DNA of 64,000 nt, taken from assembly GCA_024195265.1 (NCBI GenBank), contig JAJLRJ010000009.1:6752997-6816996 (forward strand), in the 5' to 3' direction. Made by a program: the position numbers and the translations under genes. The notes under the pieces were generated by a model. The model searched no databases and was not told where the DNA came from. It was given only the letters and a program-made list of their open reading frames with translations. Origin of the DNA: Dendrophyllia cribrosa. Taxonomy: Eukaryota > Cnidaria > Anthozoa > Scleractinia > Dendrophylliidae. Of the stretch, positions 45,001 to 57,000 are shown piece by piece; position 1 is the first letter of the stretch, and the number at the start of each line of letters is the position of its first letter.

Positions 45001-48000
45001 TGTATCGCCGTCGATATCCACCAGCGTGTCACAGAGTGTATCGGTATCCACGTTCGCAAGTCCATCGGCAAGTGTCTCGGACTCCACGTCCACAAGTGTG
45101 TCGGCGAGTATGTCGGCCTCCACCTCACCTAGCGTGTCAGCTAGTGTGTCACCATCGATTTCCCCAAGCGTGTCGCAGAGTATCTCGGCCTCCACGTCCA
45201 CAAGTGTGTCGGCAAGTATCTCGCCCTCCACATCAGCTAGCGTGTCAGCCAGTGTGTCGCCATCGACTTCCGCATCAGTGTCCCAGAGCGTCTCGCCATC
45301 CAGGTCCACCAGTGTATCGGCAAGTGTCTCGGACTCCACCTCTGCTAGCGTGTCTCAGAGTGTATCGCCATCAATCTCCACCAGCGTGTCACAGAGTGTC
45401 TCGGCATCCACGTCCACAAGTCTATCGGCAAGTGTCTCTGACTCCACCTCTGCTAGCGTGTCAACTAGTGTGTCGCCATCGATTTCCGCAAGCAATTCGC
45501 AGAGTTTCTCGGCCTCCACGTCCACAACTGTGTCGGCGAGTATGTCGGCCTCCACATCAGCTAGCGTGTCTGGCAGTGTGTCGCCGTCGACATCCCCATC
45601 AGTATCCCAGAGCGTCTCGCCATCCACGTCCACTAGTGTATCGGCAAGTGTCTCGGACTCCACCTCTGCTAGAGTGTCACAGATTGTATCGCCATCGACC
45701 TCTACCAGCGGGTCACAGAGTGTATCGCTATCGATATCCATCAGCGTGTCACAGAGCGTTTCGACGTCGACGTCCACAAGTCTATCGGCAAGTGTCTCGG
45801 ACTCCACCTCTTCTAGCGTGTCCCAGAGTGTGTCGCCATCGATCTCCACCAGCGTGTCACAGAGTGTCTCAGCCTCCACGTCCACAAGTGTGTCGTCAAG
45901 TATCTCGGCCTCCACCTCACCTAGCGTGTCAGCTAGTGTGTCACCATCGATTTCCGCAAGCGTGTCGCACAGTATCTCGGCCTCCACGTCCACAAGTGTG
46001 TCGGCAAGTATCTCGCCCTCCACATCAGCTAGCGTGTCAGCCAGTGTGTCGCCATCGACCTCCCCATCAGTTTCCCAGAGCGTCTCGCCATCCAGGTCCA
46101 CCAGTGTATCGGCAAGTGTCTCGGACTCCACCTCTGCTAGCGTGTCACAGAGTGTATCGCCATCGATCTCCACCAGCGTGTCACAGAGTGTATCGGTATC
46201 CACGTTCACAAGTCCATCGGCAAGTGCCTCGGACTCCACCTCTGCTAGCGTGTCACAGAGTGTATCGCCATCCATCTCCACCACCGCGTCACAGAGTTTT
46301 TCACACTCCACGTCCACAAGTGTGTCGACAAGTATCTCGGTCTCAACCTCAGCTAGCGTTTCACAGAGTGTATCACCATCGACCTCCGCATCAGTGTCAA
46401 AGAGCCTCTCGGTATCCAGGTCCACAAGTGTATCGGCAAGTGTCTCGGCCTCCACCTCTGCTAGCGTGTCTCAGAGTGTATCGCCATCAATCTCCACCAG
46501 CGTGTCACAGAGTGTCTCGGCATCCACGTCTACAAGTGTATCGGCAAGTGTTTCTGACTCCACCTCTGCTAGCGTGTCAACTAGTGTGTCGCCATCGATT
46601 TCCGCAAGCAAGTCGCAGAGTGTCTCGGCCTCCACGTCCACAAGTGTGTCGGCGAGTATGTCGGCCTCCACATCAGCTAGCGTGTCAGCCAGTGTGTCGC
46701 CATCGACATCCCCATCAGTGGCCCAGAGGGTCTCGCCATCCACGTCCACCAGTGTATTGGCAAGTGTCTCGGACTCCACCTCTGCTAGCATGTCACAGAG
46801 TGTATCGCCATCCATCTCCACCACCGCGTCACAGAGTTTTTCACACTCCACGTCCACAAGTGTGTCGACAAGTATCCCGGTCTCAACCTCAGCTAGCGTT
46901 TCACAGAGTGTATCACCATCGATCTCCGCATCAGTGTCAAAGAGCCTCTCGGTATCCAGGTCCACAAGTGTATCGGCAAGTGTCTCGGACTCCACCTCTG
47001 CTAGCGTGTCACTGAGTGTATCGCCATCGATCTCCACCAGCGTGTCACAGAGTGTATCGGTATCCACGTTCACAAGTCCATCGGCAAGTGCCTCGGACTC
47101 CACCTCTGCTAGCGTGTCACAGAGTGTATCGCCATCCATCTCCACCACCGCGTCACAGAGTTTTTCACACTCCACGTCCACAAGTGTATCGACAAGTATC
47201 CCGGTCTCAACCTCAGCTAGCGTTTCACAGAGTGTATCACCATCGATCTCCGCATCAGTGTCAAAGAGCCTCTCGGTATCCAGGTCCATAAGTGTATCGG
47301 CAAGTGTCTCGGCCTCCACCTCTGCTAGCGTGTCTCAGAGTGTGTCGCCAACAACCTCCCCATCAGTGTCCCAGAGCGTCTCTGCATCCACGTCCACCAG
47401 TGTATCGCCAAGTATCTCTGCCTCCACCTCTGCTAGCGAGTCACCGAGTGTTTCGCTATCGATCTCCACCAGCGTGTCACACAGTCTTTCAGCCTCCACG
47501 ACCACAAGTCTATCGGCAAGTGTCTCGGACTCGACCTCTACTAGCGTTTCACAGAGTGTATCGCCATCCATCTCCATCAGCGTGTCACAGAGCGTTTCGA
47601 CGTCGACGTCCACAAGTCTATCGGCAAGTGTCTCGGACTCCACCTCTGCTAGCGTGTCCCAGAGTGTATCGCCATCGATCTCCACCGGCGTGTCACAGAG
47701 TGTCTCAGCCTCCACGTCCACAAGTGTGTCGTCAAGCGTCTCAGCCTCCACCTCACCTAGCGTGTCAGCAAGTGTGTCACCTTCGATTTCCGCAAGCGTG
47801 TCGCACAGTATCTCGGCCTCCACGTCCGTAAGTGTGTCGGCAAGTATCTCACCCTCCACATCAGCTAGCGTGTCAGCCAGTGTGTCGCCATCGACCTCCC
47901 CATCAGTGTCCCAGAGCGTCTCGCCATCCAGGTCCACCAGTGTATCGGCAAGTGTCTCGGACTCCACCTCTGCTAGCGTGTCTCAGAATGTATCGCGATC

Positions 48001-51000
48001 AATCTCCACCAGCGTGTCACAGAGTGTCTCGGCATCCACGTCCACAAGTCTATCGGCAAGTGTCTCTGACTCCACCTCTGCTAGCGTGTCAACTAGTGTG
48101 TCGCTATCGATTTCCGCAAGCAAGTCGCAGAGTGTCTTGGCCTCCACGTCCACAAGTGTGTCGGCGAGTATGTCGGCCTCCACATCGGCTAGCGTGTCAG
48201 CCAGTGTGTCGCCATCGACATCCCCATCAGTGTCCCAGAGCGTCTCGCCATCCACGTCCACCAGTGCATCGGCAAGTGTCTCGGACTCCACCTCTGCTAG
48301 CGTGTCACAGAGTGTATCGCCATCGACCTCCACCAGTGTGTCACAGAGTGTATCGCCGTCGATATCCACCAGCGTGTCACAGAGTGTATCGGTATCCACG
48401 TTCGCAAGTCCATCGGCAAGTGTCTCGGACTCCACGTCCGCAAGTGTGTCGGCGAGTATGTCGGCCTCCACATCAGCTAGCGTGGCAGCCAGTGTGTCGC
48501 CAACAACCTCCGCATCAGTGTCCCAGAGCGTCTCGGCATCCACGTCCACCAGTGTATCGGCAATTATCTCTGTCTCCACCTCTGCTAGCGAGTCACAGAG
48601 TGTTTCGCTATCGATCTCCACCAGCGTGTCACACAGTCTTTCAGCCTCCACGACCACAAGTCTATCGGCAAGTGTCTCGGACTCGACCTCTACTAGCGTT
48701 TCACAGAGTGTATCGCCATCCATCTCCATCAGCGTGTCACGGAGCGTTTCGACGTCGACGTCCACAAGTCTATCGGCAAGTGTCTCGGACTCCACCTCTG
48801 CTAGCGTGTCACAGAGTGTATTGCCATCGACCTCCACCAGTGTGTCACAGAGTGTATCGCCGTCGATATCCACCAGCGTGTCACAGAGTGTATCGGTATC
48901 CACGTTCGCAAGTCCATCGGCAAGTGTCTCGGACTCCACGTCCACAAGTGTGTCGGCGAGTATGTCGGCCTCCACCTCACCTAGCGTGTCAGCTAGTGTG
49001 TCACCATCGATTTCCCCAAGCGTGTCGCAGAGTATCTCGGCCTCCACGTCCACAAGTGTGTCGGCAAGTATCTCGCCCTCCACATCAGCTAGCGTGTCAG
49101 CCAGTGTGTCGCCATCGACTTCCCCATCAGTGTCCCAGAGCGTCTCGCCATCCAGGTCCACCAGTGTATCGGCAAGTGTCTCGGACTCCACCTCTGCTAG
49201 CGTGTCTCAGAGTGTATCGCCATCAATCTCCACCAGCGTGTCACAGAGTGTCTCGGCATCCACGTCCACAAGTCTATCGGCAAGTGTCTCTGACTCCACC
49301 TCTGCTAGCGTGTCAACTAGTGTGTCGCCATCGATTTCCGCAAGCAATTCGCAGAGTGTCTCGGCCTCCACGTCCACAACTGTGTCGGCGAGTATGTCGG
49401 CCTCCACATCAGCTAGCGTGTCAGGCAGTGTGTCGCCGTCGACATCCCCATCAGTATCCCAGAGCGTCTCGCCATCCACGTCCACTAGTGTATCGGCAAG
49501 TGTCTCGGACTCCACCTCTGCTAGAGTGTCACAGAGTGTATCGCCATCGACCTCTACCAGCGGGTCACAGAGTGTATCGCTATCGATATCCATCAGCGTG
49601 TCACAGAGCGTTTCGACGTCGACGTCCACAAGTCTATCGGCAAGTGTCTCGGACTCCACCTCTGCTAGCGTGTCCCAGAGTGTGTCGTCATCGATCTCCA
49701 CCAGCGTGTCACAGAGTGTCTCAGCCTCCACGTCCACAAGTGTGTCGTCAAGTATCTCGGCCTCCACCTCACCTAGCGTGTCAGCTAGTGTGTCACCATC
49801 GATTTCCGCAAGCGTGTCGCACAGTATCTCGGCCTCCACGTCCACAAGTGTGTCGGCAAGTATCTCGCCCTCCACATCAGCTAGCGTGTCAGCCAGTGTG
49901 TCGCCATCGACCTCCCCATCAGTTTCCCAGAGCGTCTCGCCATCCAGGTCCACCAGTGTATCGGCAAGTGCCTCGGACTCCACCTCTGCTAGCGTGTCAC
50001 AGAGTGTATCGCCATCCATCTCCACCACCGCGTCACAGAGTTTTTCACACTCCACGTCCACAAGTGTGTCGACAAGTACCTCGGTCTCAACCTCAGCTAG
50101 CGTTTCACAGAGTGTATCACCATCGACCTCCGCATCAGTGTCAAAGAGCCTCTCGGTATCCAGGTCCACAAGTGTATCGGCAAGTGTCTCGGCCTCCACC
50201 TCTGCTAGCGTGTCTCAGAGTGTATCGCCATCAATCTCCACCAGCGTGTCACAGAGTGTCTCGGCATCCACGTCTACAACTCTATCGGCAAGTGTTTCTG
50301 ACTCCACCTCTGCTAGCGTGTCAACTAGTGTGTTGCCATCGATTTCCGCAAGCAAGTCGCAGAGTGTCTCGGCCTCCACGTCCACAAGTGTGTCGGCGAG
50401 TATGTCGGCCTCCACATCAGCTAGCGTGTCGGCCAGTGTGTCGCCGTCGACATCCCCATCAGTGGCCCAGAGCGTCTCGCCATCCACGTCCACTTGTGTA
50501 TTGGCAAGTGTCTCGGACTCCACCTCTGCTAGCGTGTCACAGAGTGTATCGCCATCCATCTCCACCACCGCGTCACAGAGTTTTTCACACTCCACGTCCA
50601 CAAGTGTGTCGACAAGTATCTCGTTCTCAACCTCAGCTAGCGTTTCACAGAGTGTATCACCATCGACCTCCGCATCAGCGTCAAAGAGCCTCTCGGTATC
50701 CAGGTCCACAAGTGTATCGGCAAGTGTCTCGGCCTCCACCTCTGCTAGCATGTCTCAAAGTGTATCGCCATCAATCTCCACCAGCGTGTCACAGAGTGTC
50801 TCGGCATCCACGTCCACAAGTCTATCGGCAAGTGTCTCTGACTCCACCTCTGCTAGCGTGTCAACTAGTGTGTCGCCATCGATTTCAGCAAGCAAGTCGA
50901 AGAGTGTCTCGGCCTCCACGTCCACAAGAGTGTCGGCGAGTATGTCGGCCTCCACATCAGCTAGCGTGTCAGCCAGTGTGTCGCCATCGACATCCCTATC

Positions 51001-54000
51001 AGTGTCCCAGAGCGTTTCGCCATCCACGTCCACCAGTGTATCGGCAAGTGTCTCGGACTCCACCTCTGCTAGCGTGTCACAGACTGTATCGCCATCGACT
51101 TCCACCAGCGTGTCACAAAGTGTATCGCCATCGATATCCACCAGCGTGTCACAGAGTTTATCGGTATCCACGTTCGCAAGTCTATCGGCAAGTGTCTCAG
51201 ACTCCACGTCCACAAGTGTGTCGACGAGTATGTCGGCCTCCACATCAGCTAGCGTGTCAGCCAGTGTGTCGCCAACAACCTCCGCATCAGTGTCCCAGAG
51301 CGTCTCGGCATCCACGTCGACCAGTGTATCGGCAATTATCTCTGCCTCCACCTCTGCTAGCGAGTCACAAAGTGTTTCGCTATCGATCTCCACCAGCGTG
51401 TCACACAGTCTTTCAGCCTCCACGACCACAAGTCTATCGGCAAGTGTCTCGGACTCGACCTCTACTAGCGTTTCACAGAGTGTATCGCCATCCATCTCCA
51501 TCAGCGTGTCACAGAGCGTTTCGACGTCGACGTCCACAAGTCTGTCGGCAAGTGTCTCGGACTCCACCTCTGCTAGCGTGTCCCAGAGTGTGTCGCCATC
51601 GATCTCCACCAGCGTGTCACAGAGTGTCTCAGCCTCCACGTCCACAAGTGTGTCGTCAAGTATCTCGGCCTCCACCTCACCTAGCGTGTCAGCTAGTGTG
51701 TCACCATCGATTTCCGCAAGCGTGTCGCACAGTATCTCGGCCTCCACGTCCACAAGTGTGTCGGCAAGTACCTCGCCCTCCACATCAGCTAGCGTGTCAG
51801 CCAGTGTGTTGCCATCGACCTCCCCATCAGTTTCCCAGAGCGTCTCGCCATCCAGGTCCACCAGTGTATCGGCAAGTGTCTCGGACTCCACCTCTGCTAG
51901 CGTGTCACAGAGTGTATCGCCATCGATCTCCACCAGCGTGTCACAGAGTGTATCGGTATCCACGTTCACAAGTCCATCGGCAAGTGCCTCGGACTCCACC
52001 TCTGCTAGCGTGTCACAGAGTGTATCGCCATCCATCTCCACCACCGCGTCACAGAGTTTTTCACACTCCACGTCCACAAGTGTGTCGACAAGTATCTCGG
52101 TCTCAACCTCAGCTAGCGTTTCACAGAGTGTATCACCATCGACCTCCGCATCAGTGTCAAAGAGCCTCTCGGTATCCAGGTCCACAAGTGTATCGGCAAG
52201 TGTCTCGGCCTCCACCTCTGCTAGCGTGTCTCAGAGTGTATCGCCATCAATCTCCACCAGCGTGTCACAGAGTGTCTCGGCATCCACGTCCACAAGTCTA
52301 TCGGCAAGTGTATCTGACTCTATCTCTGCTAGCGTGTCAAGTAGTGTGTCGCCATCGATTTACGCAAGCAAGTCGCAGAGTGTCTCGGCCTCCACGTCCA
52401 CAAGTGTGTCGGCGAGTATGTCGGCCTCCACATCAGCTAGCGTGTCAGCCAGTGTGTCGCCATCGACATCCCCATCAGTGTCCCAGAGCGTCTCGCCATC
52501 CAGGTCCACCAGTGTATCGGCAAGTGTCTCGGACTCCACCTCTGCTAGCGTGTCACAGAGTTTATCGCCATCGATCTCCACCAGCGTGTCACAGAGTGTA
52601 TCGGTATCCACGTCCACCAGTGTATCGGCAAGTGTCTCGGACTCCACCTCTGGTAGCGTGTCACAGAGTGTATCGCCATCGACCTCCACCAGCGTGTCAC
52701 AGAGTGTATCGCCGTCGATATCCACCAGCGTGTCACAGAGTGTATCGGTATCCACGTTCGCAAGTCCATCGGCAAGTGTCTCGGACTCCACGTCCACAAG
52801 TGTGTTGGCGAGTATGTCGGCCTCCACATCAGCTAGCGTGTCAGCCAGTGTGTCGCCAACAATCTCCGCATCAGTGTCCCAGAGCGTCTCGGCATCCACG
52901 TCGACCAGTGTATCGGCAATTATCTCCGCCTCCACCTCTGCTAGCGAGTCACAGAGTGTTTCGCTATCGATCTCCACCAGCTTGTCACACAGTCTTTCAG
53001 CCTCCACGACCACAAGTCTATCGGCAAGTGTCTCGGACTCGACCTCTACTAGCGTTTCACAGAGTGTATCGCCATCCACCTCCATCAGCGTGTCACAGAG
53101 CGTTTCGACGTCGACCTCCACAAGTCTATCGGCAAGTGTCTTGGACTCCACCTCTGCTAGCGTGTCCCAGAGTGTATCGCCATCGATCTCCACCAGCGTG
53201 TCACAGAGTGTCTCAGCCTCCACGTCCACAAGTGTGTCGTCAAGTATCTCGGCCTCCACCTCACCTAGCGTGTCAGCTAGTGTGTCACCATCGATTTCCG
53301 CAAGCGTGTCGCAGGGTATCTCGGCCTCCATATCCACAAGTGTGTCGGCAAGTATCTCGCCCTCCACATCAGCTAGCGTGTCAGCCAGTGTGTCGCCATC
53401 GACCTCCCCATCAGTGTCCCAGAGCGTCTCGCCATCCAGGTCCACCAGTGTATCGGCAAGTGTCTCGGACTGCACCTCTGCTAGCGTGTCACAGAGTGTA
53501 TCGCCATCGATCTCCACCAGCGTGTCACAGAGTGTATCGGTATCCACGTTCACAAGTCCATCGGCAAGTGTCTCGGACTCCACCTCTGCTAGCGTGTCAC
53601 AGAGTGTATCGCCATCCATCTCCACCACCGCGTCACAGAGTTTTTCACACTCCACGTCCACAAGTGTGTCGACAAGTACCTCGGTCTCAACCTCAGCTAG
53701 CGTTTCACAGAGTGTATCACCATCGACCTCCACATCAGTGTCAAAGAGCCTCTCGGTATCCAGGTCCACAAGTGTATCGGCAAGTGTCTCGGCCTCCACC
53801 TCTGCTAGCGTGTCTCAGAGTGTATCGCCATCAATCTCCACCAGCGTGTCACAGAGTGTCTCGGCATCCACGTCTACAACTCTATCGGCAAGTGTTTCTG
53901 ACTCCACCTCTGCTAGCGTGTCAACTAGTGTGTCGCCATCGATTTCCGCAAGCAAGTCGCACAGTGTCTCGGCCTCCACGTCCACAAGTGTGTCGGCGAG

Positions 54001-57000
54001 TATGTCGGCCTCCACATCAGCTAGCGTGTCAGCCAGTGTGTCGCCATCGACATCCCCATCAGTGGCCCAGAGCGTCTCGCCATCCACGTCCACCAGTGTA
54101 TTGGCAAGTGTCTCGGACTCCACCTCTGCTAGCGTGTCACAGAGTGTATCGCCATCCATCTCCACCACCGCGTCACAGAGTTTTTCACACTCCACGTCCA
54201 CAAGTGTGTCAACAAGTATCTCGGTCTCAACCTCAGCTAGCGTTTCACAGAGTGTATCACCATCGACCTCCGCATCAGTGTCAAAGAGCCTCTCGGTATC
54301 CAGGTCCACAAGTGTATCGGCAAGTGTCTCGGCCTCCACCTCTGCTAGCGTGTCTCAAAGTGTATCGCCATCCATCTCCACCAGCGTGTCACAGAGTGTC
54401 TCGGCATCCACGTTCACAAGTCTATCGGCAAGTGTCTCTGACTCCACCTCTTCTAGCGTGTCAACTAGTGTGTCGCCATCGATTTCCGCAAGCAAGTGGC
54501 AGAGTGTATCGGCCTCCACGTCCACAATTGTGTCGGCGAGTATGTCGGCCTCCACATCAGCTTGCGTGTCAGCCAGTGTGTTGCCATCGACATCCCCATC
54601 AGTGTCCCAGAGCGTCTCGCCATCCACGTCCACCAGTGTATCGGCAAGTGTCTCGGACTCCACCTCTGCTAGCGTGTCACAGACTGTATCGCCATCGACC
54701 TCCACCAGCGTGTCACAGAGTGTATCGCCATCGATATCCACCAGCGTGTCACAGAGTGTATCGGTATCCACGTTCGCAAGTCTATCGGCAATTGTCTCGG
54801 GCTCCACGTCCACAAGTGTGTCGGCGAGTATGTCGGCCTCCACATCAGCTAGCGTGTCAGCCAGTGTGTCGCCAACAACCTCCGCATCAGTGTCCCAGAG
54901 CGTCTCGGCATCCACGTCGACCAGTGTATCGGCAATTATCTCCGCCTCCACCTCTGCTAGCGAGTCACAGAGTGTTTCGCTATCGATCTCCACCAGCTTG
55001 TCACACAGTCTTTCAGCCTCCACGACCACAAGTCTATCGGCAAGTGTCTCGGACTCGACCTCTACTAGCGTTTCACAGAGTGTATCGCCATCCATCTCCA
55101 TCAGCGTGTCACAGAGCGTTTCGACGTCGACGTCCACAAGTCTATCGGCAAGTTTCTCGGACTCCACCTCTGCTAGCGTGTCCCAGAGTGTATCGCCATC
55201 GATCTCCACCAGCGTGTCACAGAGTGTCTCAGCCTCCACGTCCACAAGTGTGTCGTCAAGTATCTCGGCCTCCACCTCACCTAGCGTGTCAGCTAGTGTG
55301 TCACCATCGATTTCCGCAAGCGTGTCGCACAGTATCTCGGCCTCCACGTCCACAAGTGTGTCGGCAAGTATCTCGCCCTCCACATCAGCTAGCGTGTCAG
55401 CCAGTGTGTCGCCATCGACCTCCCCATCAGTTTCCAAGAGGGTCTCGCCATCCAGGTCCACCAGTGTATCGGCAAGTGTCTCGGACTCCACCTCTGCTAG
55501 CGTGTCACTGAGTGTATCGCCATCGATCTCCACCAGCGTGTCACAGAGTGTATCGGTATCCACGTTCACAAGTCCATCGGCAAGTGCCTCGGACTCCTCC
55601 TCTGCTAGCGTGTCACAGAGTGTATCGCCATCCATCTCCACCACCGCGTCACAGAGTTTTTCACACTCCACGTCCACAAGTGTGTCGACAAGTATCCCGG
55701 TCTCAACCTCAGCTAGCGTTTCACAGAGTGTATCACCATCGATCTCCGCATCAGTGTCAAAGAGCCTCTCGGTATCCAGGTCCATAAGTGTATCGGCAAG
55801 TGTCTCGGCCTCCATCTCTGCTAGCGTGTCTCAGAGTGTATCGCCATCAATCTCCACCAGCGTGTCACAGAGTGTCTCGGCATCCACGTCCACAAGTCTA
55901 TCGGCAAGTGTATCTGACTCTACCTCTGCTAGCGTGTCAACTAGTGTGTCGCCATCGATTTCCGCAAGCAAGTCGCGGAGTGTCTCGGCCTCCACGTCCA
56001 CAAGTGTGTCGGCGAGTATGTCGGCTTCCACATCAGCTAGCGTGTCAGCCAGTGTGTCGCCATCGACCTCCCCATCAGTGTCCCAGAGCGTCTCGCCATC
56101 CAGGTCCACCAGTGTATCGGCAAGTTTCTCGGACTCCACCTCTGCTAGCGTGTCACAGAGTGTATCGCCATCGATCTCCACCAGCGTGTCACAGAGTGTA
56201 TCGGTATCCACGTCCACCAGTGTATCGGCAAGTGTCTCGGACTCCACCTCTGGTAGCGTGTCACAGAGTGTATCGCCATCCATCTCCACCACCGCGTCAC
56301 AGAGTTTTTCACACTCCACGTCCACAAGTGTGTCGACAAGTATCTCGGTCTCAACCTCAGCTAGCGTTTCACAGAGTGTATCACCATCGACCTCCGCATC
56401 AGTGTCAAAGAGCCTCTCGGTATCCAGGTCCACAAGTGTATCGGCAAGTGTCTCTGACTCCACCTCTGCTAGCGTGTCAACTAGTATGTCGCCATCGATT
56501 TCCGCAAGCAAGTCGCAGAGTGTCTCGGCCTCCACGTCCACAAGTGTGTCGGCGAGTATGTCGGCCTCCACATCAGCTAGCGTGTCAGCCAGTTTGTCGC
56601 CATCGACCTCCCCATCAGTGTCCCAGAGCGTCTCGCCATCCAGGTCCACCAGTGTATCGGCAAGTGTCTCGGACTCCAGCTCTGCTAGCGTGTCTCAGAG
56701 TGTATCGCCATCAATCTCCACCAGCGTGTCACAGAGTGTCTCGGCATCCACGTCCACAGGTCTATCGGCAAGTGTCTGTGACTCCACCTCTGCTAGCGTG
56801 TCAACTAGTGTGTCGCCATCGATTTCCGCAAGCAAGTCGCAGAGTGTCTCGGCCTCCACGTCCACAAGTGTGTCGGCGAGTATGTCGGCCTCCACATCAG
56901 CTAGCGTGTCAGCCAGTGTATCGTCATACATCTCCACCACCGCGTCACAGAGTTTCTCATACTCCACCTCCACAAGTGTGTCGACAAGTATCTCCGTCTC

